From NCBI RefSeq assembly GCF_019679435.2, contig NZ_CP139781.1, positions 4,373,753 to 4,437,752 on the forward strand: DNA of 64,000 bases, written 5' to 3'. The DNA is from Actomonas aquatica (lineage in GTDB: Bacteria; Verrucomicrobiota; Verrucomicrobiia; Opitutales; Opitutaceae). This document shows, piece after piece, positions 9,062 to 19,600 of this stretch; position 1 is the stretch's first letter; each line of letters starts with the position of its first letter. The position numbers were made by a program, and so were the translations under genes. Below the pieces are notes generated by a model. The model had not been told where the DNA came from, ran no database searches, and saw only the letters and a program-made list of their open reading frames with translations.

Positions 9062-11095
9062 TCAGAAGCGCAGGGTGAGTTCGCCGAAGATGCTGCGGGG
9101 GGCGCCGGGGGTGCCGTGGAAGGTGCCGGGGGTGATGGCGCTGTAGTAATCCTCGTCACCGAGGTTGGTGCCCACAATCTGAATACGGTAGCGGGCGGTG
9201 GCGTAGCCGAGGCGCGCGCCGATGAGGGTGTAGCGGTCCTGGGCGAAGGTGGGATCTTCGGCCTCGGTGTAGTAGGTCTTGCCGGTGGCGGTGAGGCTGG
9301 CGCCGACGAAGACGCCGCTGGCGTGACGGTAGTCGAGGCGCAGGGAGGCGTCGTAGGTGGGCACGTAGGGCACGCGGTTGTCGTCGTAGACGTCGCCGGC
9401 GTAGGGATCGGTAAAGCCGGTGAGGGTGGCGTCGGTGCGGCCGTAGGCGGCGGTCAGGTCGAGGCCCTCGAGCGGGTGCCAGGCGAGTTCGATTTCGCCG
9501 CCGATGGATCGGGCGGTGTCGGCGTTGACCACGAGGTAGTCGTCGGCCTGGTTGGTGCCGGTGGCGAAGGAGCGTTCGATCTGGTAATCGTCGATGTCGT
9601 AGAGGTAGGCGCGGAGGGTGGCGGAAAATTTGCCGTCGGCGGTGGTGGTGGTGAGGCCGGCTTCGTAGGCGGTGGTGTATTCGGCGTCGTAGGGGGCGAG
9701 CACGGCGTTGCCGGTGAAGGCGGAGAAGCCGCCGGTCTTGTAGCCCATGGCGACGTTGGCGAAGGCGGTGGTGTTGGCGCCGAGGTCGTAGCGCAGGTCG
9801 AGGTGGGGCAGGATGGCGTCGGACTTGTGTTCGGCCGGGGTGACCTGCGGCACGGGGATGACTTCGGTGCGGACGCTGTCCATCTCGGTCTTCACGAGGC
9901 GCAGGCCGACGGTGATGGCGAGGGCGTCGCTGGTTTGGAAGGTGGCTTCGCCAAAGGCGGCGAGGTCGAGGGTGTCGAATTGGTAGCTGGACTCTTCAAA
10001 AATCTGCGGGCCGAAGGCGCGGATGAAGGAGCCGTTGGTGCGACCGTCGTTGGCGAAGAGACCGACGCGCCAGGCGGCAGGGCTGTCGGCGCCGGCGGTG
10101 TAGATGATCTCCTCGGAGAGGTTACGCTGTTTGAGGGTGGAGCCGTTGCCGAGCTCGGCGAAACCGAAGTCGAGGGTGTTGTTGTAGGGGCCCATGTCCC
10201 AGTGGCTGAAGCCGGTGGTGGCGGTGAGGCGACCGGTGGGCAGCTCGAAGGCGGCGGTGAGGGCGGTGTTGAAGGTGTCGACCTCGGTCACGCCCTCGGC
10301 GGAGCGTTGCACGGTGTCGAAGGGGCCGAAGAGCGGCACGAGCGGCTGGGCGCCGTCGCGGGCGCGCAAGGCGTTGAGAAAGAGGGTGAGTTCGGTGGTG
10401 TCGGTCGGACGGTAGCGGAAGCGGGCGAGGGCGCTGAGGGTTTCCTGCGGATCGACGTCCTGGTCGATGGTGGTGTTGCGCACGTAGCCGTCGCGTTCGC
10501 TCCAGGTGGCGGCGGCGTAGGCGTCGGTCGTGCCGCCAGCGGCGGAAGCGCCGGTGAGGGTGGCGGTGCGGCGGCCGTGTTCACCGGCGGCGAGGGTGAG
10601 GCTGCCGGTGGCGGTGGCGGGCGAGGCCGGGGTGGAGAGGAGCAGGATGCCGCCGGGACCGGAGCGGCCGAAGCGGGTGCCGGCGCCGGGGCCGCGGAGG
10701 AGTTCGGCGCGGGCGAAGCCGGTGAGGTCGGACGGGAAGGTGAAGCCTGCGCCGAGGGGCAGGTCGTCGAGGTAGACGGTGACTGCGGGGGCGCCGAAGA
10801 TGGGGGTGTTGGTGAGGCCGCGGATGGAGAAATTGTCGGTGAAGGAACGGGCCTGGTTGGACGCGACGGAGAAGCCGGCGAATTGCTCGGCGAGGGCCGG
10901 GAGGGCGAACTCGGCGGGCGCAGCGGTGGCGTCGAGGAAGACGTCGGTCGTGGGACTGGCGTTGGTGGTGGTGAGCCGGGTGGTGACCACTTCGTAGGCC
11001 GGCACCTCGATGACGGGCTCGGTCGTCTGCCCGGACAGGAGCGCGGGCGAGGCGAGGATCGCAACTAAGGGGAAGATGCGGGAGAGGGTTTTCAT
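9062..11095 (-). CDS. TonB-dependent outer-membrane receptor
   Basis: The start at MKTLSRIF gives a signal peptide (cleavage near LLSGQ) and 677 residues. The frame stays open upstream, but that extension encodes the GGGATGC repeat (repeating PASRIPH) and is not protein. The mature N-terminus has IEVPAYEVVTTRL, a plausible TonB box. A plug domain follows, with FSIRGLTN, VYLDDLPLG and RGPGAGTRFG. The rest shows alternating aromatic beta-strand sequence and ends with Phe, as expected of a 22-strand barrel. Such receptors import siderophores, vitamins or glycans using TonB energy. No SusD partner or other transporter gene is adjacent, so the substrate cannot be inferred. Confidence 0.9.
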   Translation of the reverse strand: MKTLSRIFPLVAILASPALLSGQTTEPVIEVPAYEVVTTRLTTTNASPTTDVFLDATAAPAEFALPALAEQFAGFSVASNQARSFTDNFSIRGLTNTPIFGAPAVTVYLDDLPLGAGFTFPSDLTGFARAELLRGPGAGTRFGRSGPGGILLLSTPASPATATGSLTLAAGEHGRRTATLTGASAAGGTTDAYAAATWSERDGYVRNTTIDQDVDPQETLSALARFRYRPTDTTELTLFLNALRARDGAQPLVPLFGPFDTVQRSAEGVTEVDTFNTALTAAFELPTGRLTATTGFSHWDMGPYNNTLDFGFAELGNGSTLKQRNLSEEIIYTAGADSPAAWRVGLFANDGRTNGSFIRAFGPQIFEESSYQFDTLDLAAFGEATFQTSDALAITVGLRLVKTEMDSVRTEVIPVPQVTPAEHKSDAILPHLDLRYDLGANTTAFANVAMGYKTGGFSAFTGNAVLAPYDAEYTTAYEAGLTTTTADGKFSATLRAYLYDIDDYQIERSFATGTNQADDYLVVNADTARSIGGEIELAWHPLEGLDLTAAYGRTDATLTGFTDPYAGDVYDDNRVPYVPTYDASLRLDYRHASGVFVGASLTATGKTYYTEAEDPTFAQDRYTLIGARLGYATARYRIQIVGTNLGDEDYYSAITPGTFHGTPGAPRSIFGELTLRF

Positions 11096-11201
11096 GGGCG
11101 CAAAGGAACCCATTGAAAGGGAATGAAGGGTGGCGCAAACGTGGAGCGTTAGTTGCCAAGGATTTGCGCGGGGAATGTGGCGGGATGCCGGATGGGGGGC
11201 G

Positions 11202-11271
<70 letters not shown>

Positions 11272-11293
11272 GGGTTGGGGGATGGGGATGGGG

Positions 11294-11405
11294 ATCTTTC
11301 TCTTTATTCTTTATCTTTCTCTTTCTCCTCGCCGACCGAAACCCGCCCACTGCCCCGCCCAACCGCAGGGAGAAAGAGAAAGATAAAGAGAAAGAGGAAA
11401 GAGGG
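11294..11405. repeat. Inverted repeat of AAAGAGAAAGATAAAG tracts
   Basis: The left arm is the reverse complement of AAAGAGAAAGATAAAG-type sequence and the right arm is that sequence on the plus strand. The arms are about 35 bases and are separated by a GC-rich centre. The same purine tract recurs at 42841-42876, and its first 18 bases recur inside a gene at 38968-38985. Confidence 0.75.
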
Positions 11406-11420
11406 TTTCGGCGGGGCATG

Positions 11421-11449
11421 AAAAAGGCCGCCCTGAATTCGGGCGGCCT
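11421..11449 (-). terminator. Rho-independent terminator of the phosphofructokinase gene
   Basis: A 9-bp stem (AGGCCGCCC with GGGCGGCCT) encloses a 7-base loop. On the minus strand it is followed by TTTTT then C. It lies 29 bases beyond the phosphofructokinase stop. Confidence 0.85.
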
Positions 11450-11477
11450 GAGCGGGTTTGGGGGAGCTTGTTTAAGC

Positions 11478-12737
11478 TCAGAGCTCGTAGGTCTCGAGGA
11501 GGCGCTGGACGCGGACCTTGTCGAGCTTGGCGAAGGTCGGGAGACCGTTGTCGTGGGGGACCTTGGTTTCGCCTTGGATGAGCGGGGTGGCGTAGCGCAC
11601 GAACTGGTAGTTCATGCTGATGCCGTCCTCGTTGATCCACTCCTTGGGGAGCTTCTTCACGCCGTTGGCGATGTCGGCGAGGGGAGCCAGGCCGGTTTCA
11701 CAGGTGTAGTGGTCGGCGTCGCCACGGAGCAGGGTCACCATCTTGTCGGTCTCGCCGTCGATGGCGGCCTCGACGGCGGCCTGACCGGCGAGGAAGGCCT
11801 CGTCGGCGTCGGCTTGGGAACCGTTGGTGACGGCGGCGCGCTGCGGGATGCCGAGCTTGGCGGTGCGGGCCTTGATGCCGGGGAGGTTGGCCTCGACGAG
11901 GCGCTGGAGGAAGTCGGCAGCGCCACCGAGTTGGGCGTGACCGAAGGCGTCGGTGGCCTCGGCGGCGGCGACGTAGTTGCCGTCGGCGTCGACCAGACCT
12001 TCACCCACGACGATGAGGCAGAACTTGTCCCGTTTGAGGGCGCGCTGGACATCGGCGATGAACTTCTCGGCGGAGAAGGCGACCTCGGGGAGGAGAATGA
12101 TGTGGGGGGGATCGTGCGGGTGGTCGCGGCGTTTGGCGAGGGAGGCGCCAGCGGCGATCCAGCCGGCGTTGCGGCCCATGACCTCGAGGATGGAGACGAG
12201 GTCGCTCTGGCCCATGGCGGCGTGGTCGCAGGCCATCTGGCGCACGGTGGTGGCGACGTGCTTGATCACGGAACCGTAGCCGGGGCAGTGGTCGGTGACG
12301 GGCAGATCGTTGTCGATGGTCTTCGGAATGCCGATGACGCGCAGCGCGTAACCCTGCTCCTGGGCGAGCTTGGAGATCTTGTCGGCAGTGTCCTGGGAGT
12401 CGTTGCCGCCGGCGTAGAAGAAGTAACGGATGTTGTGGGCCTTGAAGACCTCGAGCACGCGCTCGAAATCGGCCTGCTTCTTGAGCTTGTAGCGGCAGGT
12501 GCCGAGGGCGGCGCCGGGGGTGTGGCGCAGGCCGCGGATGGTCTGCTGGGACTCCGAGGCGAGGTCGATGAAGTCCTCATTGAGGATGCCGAGCACGCCA
12601 TTGAGGGTGCCGTAGATCTCCTCGATGCAGTCGTGGTTCAGCGCTTCGGAGACGACGCCTTCGATGCTGGCATTGATGACGGCGGTGGGGCCACCGGATT
12701 GGCCCACCAAAATATTACCTACGAGTTCTTCGGCCAT
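11478..12737 (-). CDS. pfp: Pyrophosphate-dependent phosphofructokinase
   Basis: 419 residues. The protein interconverts fructose 6-phosphate and fructose 1,6-bisphosphate in glycolysis. Family motifs are in order: VGQSGGPTAVINAS at the N-terminus, GGNDSQDTA, PKTIDNDLPVTDHCPGYGS, and MGRNAGWIAAG. Asp in GGNDS and Lys in PKTIDND, in place of the Gly pair of ATP enzymes, are the known marks of pyrophosphate use. Calling it PPi-dependent is therefore inference from residues plus family knowledge. It stands alone, with its own terminator, divergent from a response regulator across a 193-base spacer. Confidence 0.92.
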   Translation of the reverse strand: MAEELVGNILVGQSGGPTAVINASIEGVVSEALNHDCIEEIYGTLNGVLGILNEDFIDLASESQQTIRGLRHTPGAALGTCRYKLKKQADFERVLEVFKAHNIRYFFYAGGNDSQDTADKISKLAQEQGYALRVIGIPKTIDNDLPVTDHCPGYGSVIKHVATTVRQMACDHAAMGQSDLVSILEVMGRNAGWIAAGASLAKRRDHPHDPPHIILLPEVAFSAEKFIADVQRALKRDKFCLIVVGEGLVDADGNYVAAAEATDAFGHAQLGGAADFLQRLVEANLPGIKARTAKLGIPQRAAVTNGSQADADEAFLAGQAAVEAAIDGETDKMVTLLRGDADHYTCETGLAPLADIANGVKKLPKEWINEDGISMNYQFVRYATPLIQGETKVPHDNGLPTFAKLDKVRVQRLLETYEL

Positions 12738-12930
12738 GGTGTTGGGTCTATAAAGATCGGGAAAGGGATTTGCGTATGAGAACGGTGAAGGTGGCGGGGC
12801 GGCTGACCGGCTGGCAAATGTAATTTTAGAGATAGCGGGAGCGCTGGGACGGGGTGTTGGGGAGGGGAAGGTTCCCTACAGGGGAAGGTTGGGCTAAATG
12901 CAATGCCACCTGTGGCGATAAGGGGGGGAG

Positions 12931-13617
12931 ATGCGAACCACCTCTTCTGTTTCCAGCAAGGAAGCTGCCCGTGCGGCAGAGGGGCGGCGCGTGCTCGTGG
13001 TCGACGACCATGTCTTCATCGCCGAGTTGTTGCGCAACTTTCTTAAAGTCATGCCGGGTTTCACCTGTGTGGGCATCGCCGGCGACGGGAAGGAAGCAAT
13101 CGAGCTGATTTCGGCGGAGCGACCCGACATCGTGGTGCTGGACTTGGACCTGCCGGGTTGTGGCGGGTTGGAGGTCGTGCAGGCCTTGTCCAAGGCGTCG
13201 GTCGAGACGCGGATCATCATTTTCAGCGGTCTGAGCAACGCCGAGGCGGTGCGTCACGCGCTGCAATACGGGGTGCAGGGGTTTCTGGAGAAGAACATCC
13301 AGCTGGAGGATTTTTCGGCGGCGGTGAATGCCGTGGCCCAGGGCGATTTTTACGTGAGCCCGGCGATCAATCGGTCGCTGCGCACGATCGTGCAGCGCTC
13401 GCTGCGTGACCCGGTGCTGGACGGGACGGACCTGCACATCCTGCGCTTGTTTGTGGACGGCGTGCCGCCCAAGGCGATCGCCGAGGAAGTGGGCATGTCC
13501 CAATCGGGCGTCTACAAAGTCGTGACCCGTCTGCGCGCCAAGAGCGGCGCGGGCGACGACCATGAGTTGCGCCGTTATGCGGTGAAGCTCGGCCTGGTGC
13601 GCCGCGCTGAGGATTGA
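12931..13617 (+). CDS. LuxR/NarL-type response regulator
   Basis: 228 residues. The receiver domain has the acidic pair in VLVVDDHVF, phospho-acceptor Asp about 71 in VVLDLDLPG and Lys in FLEKNI. The C-terminal helix-turn-helix covers about 165-210 (LDGTDLHILRLFVDG, AIAEEVGMSQSGVYK). The start is well supported: a purine-rich AAGGGGGGGAG directly precedes the ATG. No kinase gene is adjacent, so it is an orphan; the hybrid kinase 8.6 kb away is only one possible partner. Target genes are unknown. It diverges from the phosphofructokinase gene. Confidence 0.88.
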   Translation: MRTTSSVSSKEAARAAEGRRVLVVDDHVFIAELLRNFLKVMPGFTCVGIAGDGKEAIELISAERPDIVVLDLDLPGCGGLEVVQALSKASVETRIIIFSGLSNAEAVRHALQYGVQGFLEKNIQLEDFSAAVNAVAQGDFYVSPAINRSLRTIVQRSLRDPVLDGTDLHILRLFVDGVPPKAIAEEVGMSQSGVYKVVTRLRAKSGAGDDHELRRYAVKLGLVRRAED

Positions 13618-13666
13618 CCTGAGCGCGGCGGCGGTTGGCCGACGCGTGCCGGACCCGTGCGACTGC

Positions 13667-15136
13667 TCAGAGCAGTTTGCCCGGCTTGATCTGGCTGGCG
13701 CCTTTGACGCGTCGGGCGGTGGCGCGGGCGGTTTCGACGAAGGTATCGACCTGGGCCGGAGCGGCGCCGACGAAGCGTTCGGTGTCCTGGAGGATGTTGT
13801 AGATCGTGGCTTCCTTGAGGCCGAGGCGTTCATCGGCGGCGAGGCGCTCGACCATGCCGGGCTCGCGGCCCTCGCGGATGGCGGCGGCGGCGGCGAGGGC
13901 GTGCTCTTTGATGGCAGCGTGGGCGGTCTCGCGTCCGGCGCCCTGTTTCACGGCGGCCATCATGATGGTGGTGGTGGCGAGGAAGGGCAGGTTGCGGGCG
14001 GACTCGGCGGCGATGACCTTGGGGAACACGGTCATCTGGTTGAGCACGTTGAGCAGGGTCTCGAGCAGACCGTCGATGGCGTAGAACGCATCGGGCAGCG
14101 CGACGCGGCGCACGACGGAACAGGACACGTCGCCCTCGTTCCACTGATCGCCGGCGAGCGCGCCGGTCATGGCCACGTAGCCGGAGAGGATGGTGGAGAA
14201 ACCGCAGATGCGCTCGCAGTTGCGGGCGTTCATCTTGTGCGGCATGGCGGAGGAACCGACTTGGCCCTTTTGGAAACCCTCGGTGAGCAGGCCTTGGCCG
14301 GCCATGAGGCGCAGCGTGGTGGCAAAGCTGGCGGCGGCGGCACCGACCTGGTGGAGGGCGGAGACGACCTCGAAGTCGAGTGAGCGCGGGTAAACCTGGC
14401 CGACGGCGTTGAGGGCGGCGCTGAAGCCGAGGTGTTTGAGGACCTTGGCCTCGAGGCGGGCGACTTTTTTGGCGTCGCCGCCGAGCAAAGTGAATTGGTC
14501 GAGCTGGGTGCCGACGGCGCCCTTGAGGCCGCGGGCCGGGTAGCGGGCGGCGAGCTCGTCGAGGTGGGTGAAGGCCGCGAGCATTTCACCGCCGAACATG
14601 GCGATGCGTTTGCCGAGCGTGGTGGGCTGGGCCGGCACGTTGTGAGTGCGGCCGGTGAGGAGCAGGTTGCGGAATTGTTTGGCGCGTTTGGCGTAGCCGA
14701 GCAGGGCGGCGGCGGCCTTTTGGCGGATGACGGCGAGCGAGCGGTGGATCTGGAGCTGCTCGACGTTTTCGGTGAGGTCGCGGGAAGTGAGGCCGAGGTG
14801 GATGGTCTCGTAGCCAGCGAGGCCGTTAAACTCCTCGATGCGGGCCTTCACGTCGTGGAGGGTGACGCGCTCGCGGGCGTCGATGGAGGCGAGGTCGATC
14901 TGATCCTTCACCTTTTCGTAGGACGCGATCGCCTTGGCCGGGATGTCGATGCCGAGGTCGCGCTGCGCCTTCATGATCGCGATCCAATAATCGCGTTCGA
15001 TGCCCACGCGGCCGGTGGGCGACCAGATCGCCTTGATGGCGGACGAGGCGTAACGCTCGGCCAACACGTTGGTGATGGCCGGGGCGGACGAGGAGGAGGA
15101 GGCCGGAGCGGACTTTTTGGCTTGGGACTTCGACAT
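13667..15136 (-). CDS. purB: Adenylosuccinate lyase
   Basis: 489 residues, a little longer than usual because of a low-complexity Ser/Ala/Pro/Lys N-terminus (about 20 residues). The enzyme cleaves adenylosuccinate to AMP and fumarate, and SAICAR to AICAR, in purine synthesis. The fumarase/lyase superfamily signature is present as GSSAMPHKMNARNCERI, and the substrate-binding part has LTGRTHNVPAQPTTLGKR. The charged start of the body, RYASSAIKAIW, is typical of PurB. It is a single gene convergent with the response regulator. The next upstream gene on the same strand is the PEP-CTERM protein. Confidence 0.93.
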   Translation of the reverse strand: MSKSQAKKSAPASSSSSAPAITNVLAERYASSAIKAIWSPTGRVGIERDYWIAIMKAQRDLGIDIPAKAIASYEKVKDQIDLASIDARERVTLHDVKARIEEFNGLAGYETIHLGLTSRDLTENVEQLQIHRSLAVIRQKAAAALLGYAKRAKQFRNLLLTGRTHNVPAQPTTLGKRIAMFGGEMLAAFTHLDELAARYPARGLKGAVGTQLDQFTLLGGDAKKVARLEAKVLKHLGFSAALNAVGQVYPRSLDFEVVSALHQVGAAAASFATTLRLMAGQGLLTEGFQKGQVGSSAMPHKMNARNCERICGFSTILSGYVAMTGALAGDQWNEGDVSCSVVRRVALPDAFYAIDGLLETLLNVLNQMTVFPKVIAAESARNLPFLATTTIMMAAVKQGAGRETAHAAIKEHALAAAAAIREGREPGMVERLAADERLGLKEATIYNILQDTERFVGAAPAQVDTFVETARATARRVKGASQIKPGKLL

Positions 15137-15196
15137 GGCGGGACCGGCGAGCGTGAAGCGACGGCGCGCCGGGTGCCAAGGTCGAAAGCGCTCTGG

Positions 15197-15811
15197 TCAC
15201 ACGGCGGTGGGCGCGGCGGCACGGCGACGGCGCCAGAGCACGAAGCCGAACATCAGTCCGCCCGCGATGGCCGCATAGGTGGAGGGCTCGGGGACCGCGG
15301 AGAGTCCCTGCGCGCCGTAGTTTCCGGAAATGGTCACGGGGAAGCCCGCCGGCTCCAGGAGGTAAGTGACGTAGCCGCCGGTGGGACCGGTGTAGAACGA
15401 CGATCCGGCACTGTTGGTCCATTGGGAGCTCGCGCCGAATTCGAGCACGGGATCGCCAGCGAAATAGAAGGAGCCTTCGTATACCCCGACCAGAAAGTTG
15501 GTCGTGGGCGTGACGATATCGGCCTCGGTGAAGAGCAAGGATGGCTCGTCGACAAAGTTGATGGTGACGCTCAGATCAGAGAAATCGCCCCAACTGTAGA
15601 GTCCGTCGTCGAGCGCCGGGCCGCTGAACGAGAGGGTGCCGGTGCCGAAAATCTCGTCGGCGTCGGCCTCAGGGATGAAGCGTTCATCGAAGTGATTATC
15701 GAAGTAGCTGGTGAGGGTGGTGGTGCCGTTGGCGCGGAGCGGATTGGCGCTGGTCGCGAGCAGGACGAGGGCGAGGGAGGAGAGGGCGAGAAGGCGGTTG
15801 GCAGATTTCAT
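15197..15811 (-). CDS. PEP-CTERM sorting-signal protein
   Basis: 204 residues. A signal peptide (MKSANRLLALSSLALVLLATSANPLRANG) is followed by a beta-rich, Cys-free body. The C-terminus is a textbook PEP-CTERM tag: VPEPSTYAAIAGG, a hydrophobic helix and an Arg cluster (WRRRR). Such proteins are processed by exosortase (EpsH/XrtA family) and released to the surface or exopolysaccharide. The exosortase gene is not in the window. The body has no recognisable enzymatic motif. Confidence 0.88.
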   Translation of the reverse strand: MKSANRLLALSSLALVLLATSANPLRANGTTTLTSYFDNHFDERFIPEADADEIFGTGTLSFSGPALDDGLYSWGDFSDLSVTINFVDEPSLLFTEADIVTPTTNFLVGVYEGSFYFAGDPVLEFGASSQWTNSAGSSFYTGPTGGYVTYLLEPAGFPVTISGNYGAQGLSAVPEPSTYAAIAGGLMFGFVLWRRRRAAAPTAV

Positions 15812-16005
15812 GAGCTGGCAGGGCGTTGCATAAAGGTGTGGGTGGCAGGCCCGTCATCGGTCCGATGGTGGGCTGGAGCGGGCTTGCGCGGAGTCGGTCG
15901 AAACGGGGCCAAACTTTTTTTGGCGGGCGGCGAATGCAGTGCGGTCGAATCGGGTTTGACCGGTCCGGACTCTCCGGCCTGCCTGTGTGCCAGCGTGCGC
16001 GCCCG

Positions 16006-16593
16006 ATGATGAATGAGAGTGAGCTGACTTTGCTTTTCCGCCGGATTGAGGCGGGCGACCGTGCGGCCACCGAGGAGCTGCTGCCGCTGGTCTATCAGGA
16101 ACTGCGGCGTTTGGCGGCGCGGCACCTGACCCACGAACGCGATGCGCGCACCTTGCAGGCGACCGCCCTGGTGCATGAGGCATGGCTGCGGCTGGGGGGC
16201 GACGAGCAACCGGATTGGAAGGGGCGCGGGCATTTTTTCTCGGCGGCGGGTGAGGCGATGCGGCGTATCCTGGTCGATCGGGCGCGCCGCAAACAGGCGG
16301 CGCGGCGCGGTGCCCGGGCGGTGCATGTCTCGTGGGAGAAGACCGGCTTCGAGATGGGCGCGGAGGAAACGCCGGACGAAGAATTGTTGCAGCTCAACGA
16401 AGCGTTGGAGGCGCTGGCCGAGGCGGATCCGCGCCGTGCCGATTTGGTGAAGCAGCGCTTTTTTGTCGGGCTCACGGTGGAGCAGACGGCGGAGGTCATG
16501 GGCGTGTCGGTGCGCACGGTGAAACGCGACTGGGCCTACGCGCGGGCGTGGCTGATGGAAAAGATTCGCGAGATGCGCGAGGCGGGCGATTGA
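16006..16593 (+). CDS. ECF-type RNA polymerase sigma factor
   Basis: About 195 residues. The start at MMNESELT was chosen because the upstream in-frame extension is low-complexity and lacks domain similarity; a second ATG follows immediately. Region 2 begins with LLFRRIEAGDRAATEELLPLVYQELRRLA and HLTHERDARTLQATALVHEAWLRL, typical of the ECF-like family found in Planctomycetes and Verrucomicrobia. Region 4 has FVGLTVEQTAEVMGVSVRTVKRDWAYARAWL. The Ser/Thr kinase gene begins 79 bases downstream. In this family such kinases are thought to control the cognate sigma factor, so the pair probably acts as one signalling unit. Confidence 0.9.
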   Translation: MMNESELTLLFRRIEAGDRAATEELLPLVYQELRRLAARHLTHERDARTLQATALVHEAWLRLGGDEQPDWKGRGHFFSAAGEAMRRILVDRARRKQAARRGARAVHVSWEKTGFEMGAEETPDEELLQLNEALEALAEADPRRADLVKQRFFVGLTVEQTAEVMGVSVRTVKRDWAYARAWLMEKIREMREAGD

Positions 16594-16672
16594 GCGGCGT
16601 GCCCCGCATTTGGTTTGGCCCCCTTTGCGGCGGGGCCGCGCAAGCAGAACGACACCGGCTTTACCCTTCACG

Positions 16673-19600
16673 ATGAAATCCGAAGACGAAATCTTTCTGC
16701 ATGCGCTCGACCTGCCCCCGGCGGAGCGGACGGCCTACCTCGATGAAGCGTGCGCCGATTCACCGGCACTGCGGCAGCGCATCGAACGCCTGCTCACGGC
16801 GAGCGAAAGCACGGCCGGGCTCATCGACCGGGGGCTGGATGAAGTGCGTGCGGCCGCGGCGGCGGAGGGCGAGGCGGGGCCGGGCGACGTGATTGGTGGT
16901 TACACCCTGGTGCGGCGTTTGGGCGATGGCGGTTGCGGGGTGGTGTGGCTGGCCGAGCAAACTCAACCCATGCGCCGGCAGGTGGCGTTGAAAGTCATCC
17001 GGCTGGGCATGGACACGACGGAAGTCATTCGCCGCTTTGAAGCCGAGCGGCAGGCGCTGGCGTTGATGGATCACGCCGATATCGCGCGGGTGTTTGATGC
17101 AGGCACGACGCCCACCGGGCGGCCGTTTTTCGTGATGGAGTTCGTGGATGGTCGGCCGATCACGACCTATTGCGATGAGCACCGGCTGAGCGTGGCGGAG
17201 CGTTTGAGTCTCTTTTGCCGCGTCTGCGACGCGATCCAGCATGCGCATCACAAGGGCATCATTCACCGCGACGTAAAACCGTCCAACGTGCTCGTGGCGC
17301 CGCCGGCGGGTGGGAGCGGTGCGCCGGTGCTCAAGGTCATCGATTTCGGCATCGCGAAGGCGATCGAGCAGCGCCTGACGGATACGACTCTGGTCACGCA
17401 GATCGGTCAGTTCATGGGCACGCCGGCCTACATGAGCCCGGAGCAACTCGATCAGGCCGGCAGCGACGTCGATACCCGCACCGATGTCTACAGTCTGGGG
17501 GTGTTGCTTTATGAAATGTTGGCCGGGGCGCCGCCCTTTGAGCCGAAGGCGTTGATGGCTGCGGGGCTGGAAGCGATGTGGAAACAGATCCGCGAGATCG
17601 ATCCGCCGCGGCCGTCGACGCGCCTGCAAACATTGTCGCCGGAGCAGCTGCAGACCACCGCCACCAGTCGGGTGATGGATCCGGTCAAGTTGGTGCATCG
17701 TATCACGGGCGACTTGGACTGGATCGTGATGCGCTGTCTGGAAAAGCAACGCACTCGACGCTACGCCACGCCGGCGGGTTTGGCGGCGGACATCGGCCGT
17801 TATCTGGCCAACGAACCGATCGAGGCGCGACCGGCGGGTGCGGGCTACCGGTTCGCAAAATTGGTGCGGCGCAACCGTTTGGTGTTTGGCGCGGCGGCGG
17901 CGGTGAGCGTGGCGGCGTTGACCGGCACGGCGGTCAGCACCTGGCAGGCGGTTCGCGCGAATCGCGCCGAAGTCGCGGCGCGCGCGGCCGAAGCGACGGC
18001 GCGTGAAGAGGCGGCCATTGCCGGCGCGGTGCGCGATTTTTTGCAGACGGATCTGTTGCGGCAGGCCGATCCCAATTGGCAGGCCGACAGTCTGGAGACG
18101 GTCGATCCCGACCTGAAGGTGCGCGACGCGCTGGAGCGGGCGGCGGCGCAGGTGGGTGAACGTTTTGCCGCGCAACCCCTGCTTGAGGCGGAGGTTCGGC
18201 AAAGCATCGGCGAGGCGTATCAGGGCTTGGGGCTCACCGCCGAAGCGGCGGTGCAGTTGGAACGGGCGCTGGAATTGCGGCGGACGCACCTCGGTCACCA
18301 ACATGTGGATACGCTGCGCACGCAGCGGGATCTCGGTCGCGCCTGGATGGACATCAATCGCGCGGCCGACGCGGTGACTTTGTTGCGTGAGTTGGGCGAG
18401 CTGGTGACGCCGGAGATGCCGGCTGCGCTGCGCATCGATGCCCAGACGGGTCTGGGTTTGGCGCTGCAAAAGACGGGCGATTTTGTCGCCGCCGAGCCGC
18501 TGCTGGTGGCGGCCTTGGCCGACTGGGAAGCGTTGGCGGGGCCCGAGGATCCACGGACGTTGATGGCGGTGCGCAACCTCGGGGCGCTCTACCATGAGCA
18601 GGGCCGTTTGGCGGAGGCCGAGCAGATGCAGCGGCGGGCCTTGGCGGTGTATCGTCGCGACCTGGGCATCGAGCATCCGGCCACCCTCGCGATGCTCAAC
18701 AACGTGGCCACGGTGACGAAGGACCGGGGCGATGTGGCCGCGGCGGTGGGGTTGTTGGAGGAGATGCTGGAGGGTTACCGGCGCGTGCTGGGCGCCGAGC
18801 ACCAGGACACGATCGTGGCGATGATCAATCTCGCCGGTGCCTACCACGACCAGAGCCGGCTGGAGGATGCGTTGGCGCTGGAGACGGAGGCGCTGGACAT
18901 CGCGCGGCGCGTGCTGGGCGGCGACCATCAACTCTCGCTCACGCTGATGAACAACATGGCGAGTCAGCTCAACCGTCTGGGGCGGGTCGATGAGTCCATC
19001 GCCATGCGGGAGCAGATGCAGGAGGGCTTGGAGAAGGCCTTCGGGCCCGATCATCCCAATACGATGATGGCGATGGCCAATTTGGGTTCGGACTACACGC
19101 GGGCGGGTCGTCTGGCTGAGGCGGGGCCGGTGTTGCGCGAGTCGTCTCGCCGACTGAACGCGAAGCTGGGCGAGGAGCATCCGGCCGCCATTTCGGTGCT
19201 GGCGCTGGTGGCGATGAACACCCTGCAGGAAGGGAATCTGCCCGAGGCGCTGACCTTGTGGCAGCACGTGCGCGACCTGCGTCTGCGCACGGCTGGTCCT
19301 TCTCATCGTCAGACCTTCATCGCGACCGAACGGCTGAGTCAGACGCTGCTGAGCATGGAGCGTGCGGCCGAGGCAGAACCTCTGTTGCAAGAACTGGTGG
19401 CGGCGCGGGCGGAAGCGGAGCCGGGCAAGGGCGCGACCTTCGTGTCGCAGGCGATGTTGGGGGACGCGCTGTTGCGGATGGAGCGGGCGGTCGAGGCGGA
19501 ACCGTGGTTACTTTCTGGATACGAAGGGCTGTCGGCGTTGGCCGCGCCGGTGCCGCCGGAATTTGGGCGCACGCGTCGCGAGGTGATGCAGAACCTCGTG

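Noticed and set aside
12738-12930. Promoter elements in the spacer between the phosphofructokinase and response-regulator genes
   Set aside because: TTTATA and TAATTT were seen but no matching -35 element at proper spacing, so no promoter was annotated.
15908-15930. GCCAAA...TTTGGC palindrome with a T-run before the ECF sigma gene
   Set aside because: Short stem with the T-run in the loop, not after it; it does not fit a terminator or a known operator.
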